Below are positions 1 through 8,710 of a stretch of DNA of 54,129 bases, piece by piece. How positions within the stretch are numbered: position 1 is the first letter of the stretch; each line of letters starts with the position of its first letter. Origin of the DNA: Alteromonas antoniana (GTDB taxonomy: Bacteria; Pseudomonadota; Gammaproteobacteria; Enterobacterales; Alteromonadaceae); NCBI RefSeq assembly GCF_019249295.1, contig NZ_JAESDH010000028.1, forward strand, positions 1 to 54,129, read 5' to 3'. Below the pieces are notes generated by a model. The model had not been told where the DNA came from. It ran no database searches and was given only the letters and a program-made list of their open reading frames with translations. Made by a program: the position numbers and the translations under genes.

Positions 1-57
1 TAGCGGCGATGGTAGTGTGGGGTCTCCCCATGTGAGAGTAGCACACCGCCAAGCTCC
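1..57 (+). rRNA. rrf: 5S ribosomal RNA, 3' end (partial)
   Basis: The first ~57 bases match the 3' half of a gammaproteobacterial 5S rRNA. They include the conserved GGTAGTGTGGGGTCTCCCC stretch, then GAGAGTAG and the closing GCCAAGC strand that pairs with the missing 5' end. The rest of the gene, and presumably the rRNA operon, lies to the left of the window. A strong terminator follows directly. The exact 3' end is uncertain by a few bases. Confidence 0.93.
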
Positions 58-64
58 CAATTCG

Positions 65-94
65 AAAAGCCCGCTCAGATGAGCGGGCTTTTTT
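65..94 (+). terminator. Rho-independent terminator of the rRNA operon
   Basis: A 12-bp perfect stem (65-76 with 81-92) has the tetraloop AGAT and runs into a T tract. It starts just after the 5S 3' end, as expected for the end of an rRNA operon. Confidence 0.93.
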
Positions 95-491
95 CGTTGT
101 GTGACGAAGAAATCCAATCTAGCTTTACATTCACCGGCTCCTACGGGAAAGCGGCTCGTAGAACGCAATAAAGGAACGAGAACCGCAAACCGCTATTCGA
201 AGATACTCTGTGCAAAGACCCGGCATAAAACCCGCAGCAACACGGGAAAAGTTCTATATCAATAAAATAGTTATCTTCTGGCATCGGCACAATGAGTTTA
301 TAGTACCTACCCGTTACAGATTCACTACGTCGTGGAAACGTCAGATAAGGCATATGCGAGACCAATTCTGATCATGCTTTTACATTAGTAAGCGGGGGGC
401 AACGCAGGACTCACTCTATGGTGGTAATGAAATGATAAGCAGTCGTTTGATATTGTGACAAGAAGATATGCGGATACAGAACTTCGGTTAC
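95..491. other. Intergenic region without a supported gene
   Basis: About 400 bases lie between the rRNA terminator and the first convincing gene. One 74-codon minus-strand frame (141-365) exists, but it lacks a ribosome binding site, a recognisable domain and conserved-looking composition. Nothing else was recognised here. Confidence 0.5.
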
Positions 492-959
492 TCACCGGAA
501 CGCATTTTGTTCAAAGAAGTGCTTTATATTCGGCGAGTCCACCTCAAAGCCTGCGTTTTGTAGCATGTTCAATGCGCTATCAATATCGTTAAAAAACTCA
601 TGATCAATATTTGCAGAGCCGTAAGCAGTGGTCAGCTGCCGCTTAATTGTTGATGCGATATCAGATTCAAGTATTACGATAGCTAAAACGGACAGCCCTA
701 AGCTTTTACGTACAGCAGTTTGTTTTACAAAATAATTATAAACAGAGGGCTGCATCAGGCTTTCACCGAATAAGCAGCTTATCTGACACCAGGGCTTAGT
801 AAGGTCGAGGTTGTTGATAACTTCGCCCATCTCGCGGGAGCCACGCCTGAGTGTTTCGTCATTCCACGGTCCGCGTGCAGAAAAAGAAAGTACCTGCTTA
901 AAACTGGCAACTTCGAAACGCCCATGCTCTGTGCCTGGACGACTGCGCAGTGTATACAT
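492..959 (-). CDS. Hypothetical protein, possibly STAS/SpoIIAA-like
   Basis: A 155-residue protein of unrecognised family. The composition is balanced and looks like a real soluble protein. It has a hydrophobic strand-like stretch (LGLSVLAIVILESD, about residues 88-101), a GESL motif after a cysteine pair near residue 60, and amphipathic segments at the C-terminus. The opening pattern of beta strands, then GPWND, recalls small STAS/SpoIIAA-type proteins, but that is a guess from pattern only. The ATG at 959 has a poor ribosome binding site. A perfect 10-bp inverted repeat lies at 964-997, directly upstream of the start, and may control it. No operon partner: the upstream neighbour (EF-hand gene) ends in its own terminator. 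Confidence 0.7.
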   Translation of the reverse strand: MYTLRSRPGTEHGRFEVASFKQVLSFSARGPWNDETLRRGSREMGEVINNLDLTKPWCQISCLFGESLMQPSVYNYFVKQTAVRKSLGLSVLAIVILESDIASTIKRQLTTAYGSANIDHEFFNDIDSALNMLQNAGFEVDSPNIKHFFEQNAFR

Positions 960-963
960 TCGC

Positions 964-997
964 GTCTTACCAAGTATCTGTGGTTATTTGGTAAGAC
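964..997. promoter_or_regulatory. Perfect 10-bp inverted repeat before the 492-959 gene
   Basis: GTCTTACCAA at 964-973 is repeated in inverted orientation as TTGGTAAGAC at 988-997, with a 14-base spacer. The repeat ends five bases before the ATG at 959 (minus strand). It would fold as a hairpin in the leader RNA or act as a two-fold operator. The function is inferred from position alone. Confidence 0.55.
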
Positions 998-1190
998 TAT
1001 AGCCGCGGATACCTCGTAAAACCACCTTAAATACCCCAAAGCAGCTTTTAAGTCGATGATATGTGTAAGGCGGGAGTGACAGCTACGCTTAATGTCAGCT
1101 CTGAAATTTGATACAGAAACGCTGGTTTCTATAATAGAAATATCGCAAGTGTAACACTGCTATATACCAGTATATTCAGGCAGCACATAT

Positions 1191-1214
1191 AAAAAAAGCC
1201 GCACGAAGCGGCTT
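1191..1214 (-). terminator. Terminator after the EF-hand gene
   Basis: Read on the minus strand, a 7-bp stem (1208-1214 with 1196-1202) with a five-base loop is followed by a run of seven T (1191-1197). It lies 20 bases past the EF-hand stop codon. Confidence 0.85.
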
Positions 1215-1233
1215 CTATACAATGAACGCTGAC

Positions 1234-1842
1234 TTACTCTTCAGAGTTATCAGCCATAGTACGCTGGTACTGCGAGTATTCCACTCGGGTAATCAGCTCG
1301 TTACCGTTCATGTCAATTTCATCAAAGTTCTGAATAACACCGCTGCGCGACGCCTCTGCTTTAGTAAGCTCGCCGTCATTGTCAGCATCCATCAGGTCAA
1401 ATTCGCTCTCAGCCACGACCGTTTTTTTGACTTTCACTTCTTTTTCAAACATTTTGCCGGCTGACTCAGCTTTCGTTTTTGCGTGCATGGTTGCGTCCAT
1501 TTTATGGTCATTACCTGCCGCAGATACAGTTTTCGGGTCGACCTCTTCAACACTGTTACTCATCTTCTGTACGGACGCTACCACATCACCGTGAAAATGA
1601 TCTGGGTTATTTGTCACGTGCGTGTTGAATTCCTTTATCGATAAACGCATGTCATTGTTCATATCAATATTGGAGAAATGCTCATAGATATCGTCATCAT
1701 CGGCTTCTTCACGAGAGATATACCCATTGTCGTTGTTGTCCAGATCGGCAAATGTACTATCAATTTTATCCTTGTCCTCGCCTGCAACTGCACCAGCTGA
1801 CAATGCCGCACTGATCAATGTTACTAATGTTAACTTTTTCAT
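1234..1842 (-). CDS. Secreted EF-hand calcium-binding protein
   Basis: A 202-residue exported protein with a Sec signal peptide (about residues 1-20, ending AVAG). Four EF-hand loops in two pairs are visible: residues 35-46 (D35, N37, N39, G40, I42, E46), 60-71 (D60, N62, D64, E71; no Gly at position 6), 152-163 (D152, D154, D156, G157, E163) and 177-188 (D177, N179, N181, E188). A low-complexity, Lys/Ala/Met-rich linker (about 90-145) separates the pairs. The start is the ATG at 1842, preceded by AAGGAG at good spacing; an in-frame ATG at 1896 has none and would spoil the signal peptide. It probably binds Ca2+ in the periplasm. The gene appears monocistronic. A role as Ca2+ buffer or sensor is inference. 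Confidence 0.9.
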   Translation of the reverse strand: MKKLTLVTLISAALSAGAVAGEDKDKIDSTFADLDNNDNGYISREEADDDDIYEHFSNIDMNNDMRLSIKEFNTHVTNNPDHFHGDVVASVQKMSNSVEEVDPKTVSAAGNDHKMDATMHAKTKAESAGKMFEKEVKVKKTVVAESEFDLMDADNDGELTKAEASRSGVIQNFDEIDMNGNELITRVEYSQYQRTMADNSEE

Positions 1843-2440
1843 ATCTGACTCCTTGGTTTTGCCTCCATACTGCATAAAACGGAGGAGAAAATTCACAGTG
1901 GACCATTCAGGGAGCGTGCCAGAACCTTTTTAATTAAATAAAAACAATACGTTGCGATAAAGTTGGCAAGCGGTTCGAGTTATTTCAATATGTGATATCT
2001 ATAGAACTTTTTGCAAAACTTACGTATTTACCTTCAGCGTCCACAGAGCGATATCGCATTTATTTTTCGCATTCGTGTATCAGGTAAGCGTTGATAATGA
2101 AGCGACTCAATTTTCGGTAACTACTGGTATTGGCGATTGCATTAAGGTAGTTGGCGAGCTTAAATCCGGCTTCCCTGTCGTGGTGCTGAAAGGTTCAGCT
2201 ACAGGGACGGTCACGTACGTAGATGCTGTTCAGATGCTTACCGTGAGAATATTTTAGGGCGCGACGCTGCACGCGACTGTCGCACAAAAATGCCATTTTT
2301 TTGCTTTACCGGTGAACGCCAGGCAATTCATGACTAGAGCTTTGCGGCCTTGTCGGTTATTTCGCATATACGACATCGCAAGCTATCTGACTTCTCGCCT
2401 ATATTTTCCGGTTCTGTCTGATTATCAGCAGGCGGATTGC
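1843..2440. other. Intergenic region (about 600 bases) with a weak ORF remnant
   Basis: This gap holds the promoter side of the EF-hand gene and one open frame on the plus strand. That frame is open from before 2000 to a stop at 2257, lacks any ATG and has only GTG at 2075. Its C-terminal part (about 60 codons) has a protein-like hydrophobic pattern but no recognised family and no ribosome binding site, so it may be a decayed gene. No RNA gene or repeat was recognised. Confidence 0.35.
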
Positions 2441-2614
2441 TTATTCCCGGTTTGGCATAAACGCCATAATTTCCAGTGAGACAAACGCGACTATCGCTGC
2501 CGCAATGACGTCAGGCTTTTCGATGATGCCGGTAAGCATAAACAACAGGCTGGTCGCCAGCGCGAAAAGTAACAGCCCGCCATGAAAGCGGATGAATTTT
2601 GCAGGTTCTTTCAT
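2441..2614 (-). CDS. Small membrane protein (57 aa)
   Basis: A 57-residue reading frame running from ATG at 2614 to TAA at 2441. It starts with a short basic segment (MKEPAKFIRFHGG), followed by two hydrophobic helices (about residues 13-30 and 36-52) split by a short polar turn (IEKPD) and ending MPNRE. This layout is typical of a small two-helix inner-membrane protein. It lies 27 bases downstream of the nitrilase-superfamily gene on the same strand, so co-transcription is likely. The ribosome binding site is weak (CAGAGTG). No family was recognised. Confidence 0.6.
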   Translation of the reverse strand: MKEPAKFIRFHGGLLLFALATSLLFMLTGIIEKPDVIAAAIVAFVSLEIMAFMPNRE

Positions 2615-2641
2615 TAGTTCACTCTGGGTTAATGTCTGTGT

Positions 2642-3508
2642 TTATGGGCCCGTGATCAGCCACTGCCTTGGCCAGTCGGCATAGGTAGTTACCTGACCCT
2701 GCTCGCGTAGCGTTTGCGTGACTGCAAGATCAATATCCGCGGTAAGCAGGCCTGCCACCTCGTCGGTTTTTTGTGTCCAAATCCCCGAATCTGAAATCTT
2801 GCTGTCTGGCGGGCAATAGACAGCCGACTTTCCGGTATTTCTGAAAACGGCTGGATTCTTATCGGCGTCACCCACCAGTGCCGCGTGTAATACAAAGCAC
2901 TGGTTTTCCAGCGCACGGGCTCTCGCTCCGGTTCTGACACGCTGATACCCCGCCTGTGTGTCTGTGCAACTGGGAACCAGTATGACATCCGCACCAGCCT
3001 CAGCCTGTCGCCTGGCCAGCATAGGAAATTCACTGTCATAGCAAATATTGATACCAATATTGCCAATGTCTGTTTTGAATACGGAAAGCTGATCACCCGG
3101 GCTGATACGCCATCGCTCTCGTTCAAATCGCGTCATTATTAACTTATCCTGAAAGCCTATTAAGCCTGAAGGGCCAAAAAATGATGCGCGGTTTCTGTAT
3201 TCCTTTTCGTCAGTCAAAACAGGATAAGAGCCAGCAAGGATATAGAGTGAGTATTGTCTCGCCAATTGTTCGAATAATGCAATATACCCAGCATAGAATT
3301 TTTGAAGATAAACAAGTTGTTCGTTAAGTTTTACTTGAATATCCTGCGGCAGCAATCCCACCAGCTCCATGCTGGCATACTCAGGAAACATTAGCAGCGA
3401 GGCGTTTTTTTCACTGGCGCTTTTAACCCAGGTACGGATGTTATCAGCGAAATCATCCCAGTTATCCAGCCGTGATACGGGATATTGTGCCAGAGCGACT
3501 GAAATCAT
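2642..3508 (-). CDS. Carbon-nitrogen hydrolase, Rim1-like branch
   Basis: A 288-residue nitrilase-superfamily amidohydrolase, hydrolysing a C-N bond in an unknown amide. The Glu-Lys-Cys triad is visible as E43 (MFPEYAS), K122 (FQDKLIMTRFE) and C156 (INICYDSEFP). The sequence around the Lys and Cys, and the later VPSCTDTQAGYQRVR block, resemble the Rim1-like nitrilase group, which elsewhere can be fused to an acetyltransferase; here it stands alone. The start is ATG at 3508 with AGGAAG six bases upstream; an in-frame ATG at 3541 has no such site. No signal peptide is seen, so it is probably cytoplasmic. A small membrane protein follows directly. The substrate cannot be deduced. Confidence 0.92.
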   Translation of the reverse strand: MISVALAQYPVSRLDNWDDFADNIRTWVKSASEKNASLLMFPEYASMELVGLLPQDIQVKLNEQLVYLQKFYAGYIALFEQLARQYSLYILAGSYPVLTDEKEYRNRASFFGPSGLIGFQDKLIMTRFERERWRISPGDQLSVFKTDIGNIGINICYDSEFPMLARRQAEAGADVILVPSCTDTQAGYQRVRTGARARALENQCFVLHAALVGDADKNPAVFRNTGKSAVYCPPDSKISDSGIWTQKTDEVAGLLTADIDLAVTQTLREQGQVTTYADWPRQWLITGP

Positions 3509-3735
3509 ATTCACTTCCTGTTTTGTTTTTACTGAAATCAACCGGCCGGCAACGAAAATGCTACGTCAGCATAACTGTTCTGCGTATAACACGACGTTTA
3601 CGGTTTTGAATATTCAGGTACGCTCAGAAAGGCCGCTTAGCTCAGCGGATCTTAATTATGAGGCCTGTTGATGTGGCACAGCTGACAGATTTAACAGAAG
3701 ACGTAAGGCATTGTCTGTCGATGCACTGCCTCCCA

Positions 3736-4206
3736 TTACTGTTTTGGCACTCGCTGCAGCGTCACGTTAGTCTGTCCGTCGACAAATTCCAGGATGAAAA
3801 GTGTGCCGTAGTCCTGCTCAGTGATAGAAAATGCCGGACCGCCCAGATAGCGTATCAGCTCAGGCGTGGTGTTGCTGTGGCCGGCTATTACAGCAGTCTC
3901 GTTATTCTTCTGAAGCGTACGGGCGAGGGCTTTTAGCTTCTTCGGATCATAAGTCGAGATCTCAACCGACGTCGCTTTTGATAACGGCATGACGGTCTCT
4001 TGCGTCCGTTTATACGGCGTCGCGTAAATAGCGCTGATTGGCTTGTCGGCCAGCAATGTCGCCAGTTGCTCTGCTCGGGATTGCCCTTGCGATGTCAGTG
4101 ACGGATCGTCGCCAGCGGCTTTTTCAAAGTGGCGTGTCAGATAAAGCGTGGCCGCATCCGTTGAGAATATGAAAAGTAGCAACACCAGAGCAATTGCAGA
4201 TTTCAC
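3736..4206 (-). CDS. Periplasmic histidine phosphatase family protein
   Basis: A 156-residue member of the histidine phosphatase (phosphoglycerate mutase-like) superfamily. A signal peptide covers about residues 1-18 (ending TDAA), so it acts outside the cytoplasm. The catalytic motif is T-R25-H26-F-E-K, with Phe in place of the common Gly of RHG, as in small SixA-like and secreted members. R68 (YKRTQET) and H111 (AGHSNTTPEL) supply the remaining phosphate pocket. The length fits the small single-domain branch. The start ATG at 4206 follows AGGGATTCCTTGTGAAA-like leader sequence with a modest site. It is monocistronic between the nitrilase gene and polB. The substrate is unknown. Confidence 0.88.
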   Translation of the reverse strand: MKSAIALVLLLFIFSTDAATLYLTRHFEKAAGDDPSLTSQGQSRAEQLATLLADKPISAIYATPYKRTQETVMPLSKATSVEISTYDPKKLKALARTLQKNNETAVIAGHSNTTPELIRYLGGPAFSITEQDYGTLFILEFVDGQTNVTLQRVPKQ

Positions 4207-4255
4207 AAGGAATCCCTATTAATTATCAAGTACGTTAAGCATGACATAAAGGTGG

Positions 4256-6622
4256 CTAAAATAAACCCATTTGCTCGTTTACGATTGTATCAAAACGTAA
4301 TCCAATTAACGGCAGGATGCTCTCAGCGATGGGTTTGATTTGCTTCTCTACGTAATGATCGTAATCGAGTGGTGCAGTCTGACATTCGGTGGTCTGCGGC
4401 CCCTGCACAGTCATAACATACCGTATTTGTGACTTATTCTGATAGCGTAATGGCTGACCCTCTTGCGCATGCTTTTCGTCAGCCAGACGGGCAGCACGGA
4501 CGTGGGGGGGGACTGAGCGCGTATATTCTGAGAGCGGCTTGCGCAATCGTTTACTGTAAACCAGCGCCTCGTCATGGCGACCGGCCCGAAGCGCATCGAC
4601 AGTATTGCGAATAAACCCCTCGACGGGCTGGCCGGTAAACACATTCATGTACAGGGTTTCCTGGAAGGTTTTAGCCAGCGCTGTCCAGTCTGATCGCACA
4701 CTCTCCAGGCCTTTAAACACCAGTTCCTGATTCCCGTTTCTGGTAGTTAATCCGGCATAACGTTTTTTACTGCCAGTCTCGGCGCCGCGAATGGTAGGCA
4801 TAAAGAACGTGTCAAAATGGGTTTCAAATTCAATCTCAAGATAACAGTCGAGATTGAACTTTTCCCGTAAGGTTGTCTGCCATTGCTGGTTAATGTGTTC
4901 TTCCAGCTTTTTACCAACGGCGTTTGCCTCGGCTGCATTATTAATGTCTGGCAAATGGACGAAGGTAGAGTCTGTATCACCGTAAATCACATCGTAACCA
5001 AGTTCTGTTATCCAGCGAGCAGTGGTTTGCATGATGTCATGCCCCCTAAGCGTGATGGAGCTGGCCAGTCTGGGGTCGTAAAACGGGCATCCGCCACTGC
5101 CAAGAACTCCATAAAAAGAGTTCATCAAAATCTTAATTGCCTGCGATCGCGGTGCATCTTTTTCGCGCTTAGCTTCGTCGCGCTGCGCCCACAAACTGGC
5201 AATAATGTCTGGAAGAAAATGGCGCTCTCTTGAAAAAACTGCATTTTTGTATCCGGGAATGGCGGTGTCAGGATTGGCCAGCCCTTCTGCCAGTCCCATA
5301 GGATCAATTTTAAAAGTACGGATAATCGAGGGGTACAGGCTTTTAAAGTCTAATACTAAAACATGCTGGTACAGGCCAGGCTTTGAGCTCATTACATAGC
5401 CGCCAGGGCTTGCCAGTCCGCCGTTTTGAGGACGAACGCCGCTGACATAGTGATGACGGTGTAGCTTTGGCAGATACACATTGATGAACGCCGCAACGGA
5501 GCCACCAGGTCGTCCCAAATCGAGACCGGTGAGCGTGGCGCGAAGAACTAGAAAATCGATAAACCGGGTCGTTTCTGCAATACGGTTAACCAGCACGGTA
5601 TCCTGAAAGTTATACCGTGCTAGTGCGACCGGATCCTGCCGGTAAAGCTTTTTTATCGCCCCTAAGCGATCGCTGTCCTGAATCAGCTTCCTTTCATCCA
5701 ACAGCGCTTCCGCCACGGCGTCAAGCGCAAACGACTCAAAGTAGTACGTCATGGTTTTAAGCGCCTCAATCCCATCAATGACACATCGTCCCGGGATCTC
5801 AACAATAACCTGTCCGTCAGACCAGGTTTTTAATGTCATAGCATGACGCTGCCTGCCTATATGTAACGATCGTCCATAGCGGGTTGCGCATTGCTGCAAA
5901 ACCGCAAAGTCGAATTGTTTCACATTCCAGCCTAGTAAAAGATCCGGATCGGCGGTGGCGATACTGGTTTCCAGTTTCACCAGCAGGTCCTGTTCATCTT
6001 TTGCCAGGGTCAGGGTAAAAGGAAGCGCGTTATCATTGAGAGTGGTGCTGTTGTCGGGAGGGATCAGGATGACCTCTTGCCACGACACGGAAGACAGAGC
6101 AACTGAATATAGCTGACCATGCTCATCGCACTCAATATCAATACTCAGACTGGTGAGTGATGGCGTATATCTGCCTGGTTTTACCCGCGCGTTAATCAGC
6201 GCATTGCGGTCCTGACTCTGACTCCCCTGAAAAATCAGTGACCCGTATATAAAACGCTCCATCAGATAGCGATCTGGCAGGCGAATGTCTGCTTCGTACG
6301 CCGTGATGCTATGGGCTCGTAACGCTTTTCTCAGGCGTTGCATCTGGTATTCGGTCTGCGTACGCAACAGGGTAACCGGCTCTTGGGAGAGGGTTTTAAA
6401 ATCTCCCGGCATTACCGTGACGGGCATGGATCCTAAGAGCTGATGGTAATGTTCGGCATCTTGCCTGGTGATAAAGCAAACGCAGGTCTGTGCTGGCGAA
6501 CGCAAACAGACCGGTCCACTATCAGAGGCTACCCAAAGCTCTACAAACGACTGCTGTCCCTGAGTGAGAGTTCGCCGGGACAGTATAAGTCCTTGTCCTG
6601 ACAATAACGGTGAGATTGCCAC
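4256..6622 (-). CDS. polB: DNA polymerase II (family B)
   Basis: A 788-residue family B DNA polymerase of the length of E. coli Pol II, used in replication restart and translesion synthesis. The 3'-5' exonuclease motifs are present: Exo I D162-x-E164 (SIDIECDE), Exo II with D238 (NVKQFDF) and Exo III Y337-x3-D341. The polymerase motifs are also intact: motif A DFKSLYPSII (D425), motif B KILMNSFYG and motif C YGDTDS (D549, D551). The start is GTG at 6622, immediately after the TAA of the upstream diguanylate cyclase gene (no gap), so the two are probably co-transcribed and translationally coupled. No LexA box of the CTGT-N8-ACAG type was found before this gene or its upstream partner, unlike E. 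coli polB. Confidence 0.97.
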   Translation of the reverse strand: MAISPLLSGQGLILSRRTLTQGQQSFVELWVASDSGPVCLRSPAQTCVCFITRQDAEHYHQLLGSMPVTVMPGDFKTLSQEPVTLLRTQTEYQMQRLRKALRAHSITAYEADIRLPDRYLMERFIYGSLIFQGSQSQDRNALINARVKPGRYTPSLTSLSIDIECDEHGQLYSVALSSVSWQEVILIPPDNSTTLNDNALPFTLTLAKDEQDLLVKLETSIATADPDLLLGWNVKQFDFAVLQQCATRYGRSLHIGRQRHAMTLKTWSDGQVIVEIPGRCVIDGIEALKTMTYYFESFALDAVAEALLDERKLIQDSDRLGAIKKLYRQDPVALARYNFQDTVLVNRIAETTRFIDFLVLRATLTGLDLGRPGGSVAAFINVYLPKLHRHHYVSGVRPQNGGLASPGGYVMSSKPGLYQHVLVLDFKSLYPSIIRTFKIDPMGLAEGLANPDTAIPGYKNAVFSRERHFLPDIIASLWAQRDEAKREKDAPRSQAIKILMNSFYGVLGSGGCPFYDPRLASSITLRGHDIMQTTARWITELGYDVIYGDTDSTFVHLPDINNAAEANAVGKKLEEHINQQWQTTLREKFNLDCYLEIEFETHFDTFFMPTIRGAETGSKKRYAGLTTRNGNQELVFKGLESVRSDWTALAKTFQETLYMNVFTGQPVEGFIRNTVDALRAGRHDEALVYSKRLRKPLSEYTRSVPPHVRAARLADEKHAQEGQPLRYQNKSQIRYVMTVQGPQTTECQTAPLDYDHYVEKQIKPIAESILPLIGLRFDTIVNEQMGLF

Positions 6623-8527
6623 TTAATCCGAGGGCTGATGCCTGACAATGCGATCGCGCCCTGCATCTTTTGCATCATAAAGGGCTTCATCTGCCAATGC
6701 TGTCAGTTCACTGGTTGTGCGTGCCACGCTGGCATCTACCAAGCCGATAGAAACACTGATCCGGCACTGGTTGTTGCCGATGGTAAACGGGATGTCCCGT
6801 ACTGACTCTGCGAACTTTTTCAGCAGGCTTTCTGCTTTTACTGCCGGGGTATGAGGGAAGGCAAATAAAAACTCTTCGCCGCCAATGCGGCCAAGAATAT
6901 CGGTGCTGCGGAAGGTCTTTCTGGCGAGTTTACCAAACGCCCGCAGTACGTCGTCACCGGTTTGATGACCAAACTTATCATTTATCTGTTTGAAATAGTC
7001 CAGGTCGAGAACTGCGATGGCGAGAGGATCATCATGACGAATTGCCAGGTGAAGTTGATTATCGACAACATCAAGAGTTTTACGCCGTGTAAGCAATCCG
7101 GTCAGTTCATCTTCGTTGGCAAGTAACTCAAGACGTCGCTGGTGCCGCTTTCCGTTGACATACAGGAACAACAGCAACAGGCAGATGATCACCAGCAGGA
7201 ACGCGACAGCAACAACATATTTCTGCAGGCTCTGTTCGTTCATTATCTGCGTCTGCTGACGTAGATTCTGCTCTTTCAGCAGCGCATTCTGGGCTTCCTG
7301 CTGTTCAACTTCAAAAGCAGTACGCAACTCGAGTAACCGGCGGGAGTTTTGCTCCCGCTCCAGGTCATTCTGCAAATTACGAAGGATCAGCATTAACTGA
7401 TAGGCTTTTTCATACTCTCCAAATGACGCATACAGCCCCGATTTCTCCAGACCTATCTGGATTTTTTGGGTCAGAAATGCGCTGCCATCCGCCATATCAT
7501 CAGCTCTGTCGAGCATTTTCATGGCATTCTCAAACTGATCTTTCTTTTGCTCGACTTTCGCCAGGCTGATGAGTGCCTGAATTTGCATATAGGGGTTTTC
7601 AGCGGCTTCAAAAATACTCAGCGCTTCAGTAAGAAAGGATTCGGCATCGATGTACTTTCCCTGATTGATCAGATGATTAGCCATAATGGCATAGCTGTAC
7701 GCTGCGCCCTGCAGGTCACCAATTTCCAGCGCCAGGTTAGCTGAATCCCGCAGGTAGACCATAGACTTTTGGATTTGTCCGGTTTCAAAATAGGCTTTCC
7801 CGAGTCCGAACAGGGTGTTCGCGAGCTCAAGTGAAGCGTTGGTTTCCCGATAGTACGCCTCCGCTCTTTCATAGTACGGAATCGCTTGCTGCCATTCCTC
7901 ACGATACTCATAAACCAGTGCAATCATACTGGCAAAGTCTTCTGGTTTTAGCAGTGTGTTGTGTTCCTGAGCCAGCCGATAGCCTTCCTGAAAAAAAGAC
8001 AGCGCATCATCGGTGGTACTTAGTGCCAGATGTATGTAACCCTGAATACTGAGTGCATAAGTAAGTAGATCGAAGTGTTCGGTTGACTTTGCCCAGGCTA
8101 TGGCCGACTGGGTATACGTTAGCCCTTGTTGGGCTTCGCCGGCGGTATCCAGGGCTTCAGCCTTAGCGACGGTTAAGTTGTAATACAGCCATGGCTGATT
8201 CGCCGGACTCACCAGTTCGAGACCGAGATTGACGTGTTCTATCGCCTTTTTGTGAAGCAACAGGGCAGAATAGGCGCGACTTAATAACGCATGAACTGCA
8301 GCCTTATCCTCATCGCTCTGGGTCAATGCAAAGGTGCGTTGCAGGTCGGAGATGGTGGCATCCGGGGTCTTTCTTACCTCACTGACAAGACCTTGTACGG
8401 CGTCAGGCCACTGGCGAACATAGTCTGACTGAGCCTGCACTGACAAACTGAATAACGATAAAAAAAGCAAAGTCGCTAGTCTGTGAAGCAGTGTCTGGCT
8501 GACAACAGTAAACAACGGCCACGTCAT
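6623..8527 (-). CDS. TPR-GGDEF diguanylate cyclase, membrane bound
   Basis: A 634-residue sensor-type diguanylate cyclase that makes c-di-GMP from two GTP. A signal peptide or first anchor (about residues 1-32) leads into a long extracytoplasmic helical domain of TPR-like repeats (about 45-400), a coiled coil (LEREQNSRRLLELR region), one transmembrane helix (AFLLVIICLLLLFLYV, about 440-458) and a C-terminal GGDEF domain. The active site reads GGEEF, and an RSTD inhibitory (I-site) motif sits five residues upstream, so product feedback is expected. The start is ATG at 8527 with AGAGGGA upstream; an in-frame ATG at 8611 lacks a site and would displace the signal peptide. polB abuts the stop codon. 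The TPR part probably binds a protein or peptide ligand in the periplasm (inference). Confidence 0.93.
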   Translation of the reverse strand: MTWPLFTVVSQTLLHRLATLLFLSLFSLSVQAQSDYVRQWPDAVQGLVSEVRKTPDATISDLQRTFALTQSDEDKAAVHALLSRAYSALLLHKKAIEHVNLGLELVSPANQPWLYYNLTVAKAEALDTAGEAQQGLTYTQSAIAWAKSTEHFDLLTYALSIQGYIHLALSTTDDALSFFQEGYRLAQEHNTLLKPEDFASMIALVYEYREEWQQAIPYYERAEAYYRETNASLELANTLFGLGKAYFETGQIQKSMVYLRDSANLALEIGDLQGAAYSYAIMANHLINQGKYIDAESFLTEALSIFEAAENPYMQIQALISLAKVEQKKDQFENAMKMLDRADDMADGSAFLTQKIQIGLEKSGLYASFGEYEKAYQLMLILRNLQNDLEREQNSRRLLELRTAFEVEQQEAQNALLKEQNLRQQTQIMNEQSLQKYVVAVAFLLVIICLLLLFLYVNGKRHQRRLELLANEDELTGLLTRRKTLDVVDNQLHLAIRHDDPLAIAVLDLDYFKQINDKFGHQTGDDVLRAFGKLARKTFRSTDILGRIGGEEFLFAFPHTPAVKAESLLKKFAESVRDIPFTIGNNQCRISVSIGLVDASVARTTSELTALADEALYDAKDAGRDRIVRHQPSD

Positions 8528-8710
8528 GAAAATCCCTCTGGAGAACACGTCTGCCAACAATACACGAAGGCGTGAGTAAACGCCTACATTAACACGAAAA
8601 TAACGTGCCATATTAATTTATCAAATAGTTGCTTATCAGTCAGATGCGTTGGTAATTTGTTTTCTGTGGAGCGCACAATACATCATGTGAAAAACCAATA
8701 GAGTGTCCCT

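Noticed and set aside
141..365. 74-codon minus-strand frame after the rRNA terminator
   Set aside because: No ribosome binding site, no domain and a Cys-rich, random-looking composition; not supported as a gene.
2075..2257. 60-codon plus-strand frame with GTG start
   Set aside because: No ribosome binding site and no ATG in the whole open stretch; it may be a remnant, so it is only mentioned in the gap entry.
6622..8710. LexA/SOS box for polB or its partner gene
   Set aside because: No CTGT-N8-ACAG match in the upstream regions; the nearest candidate has the wrong spacing.
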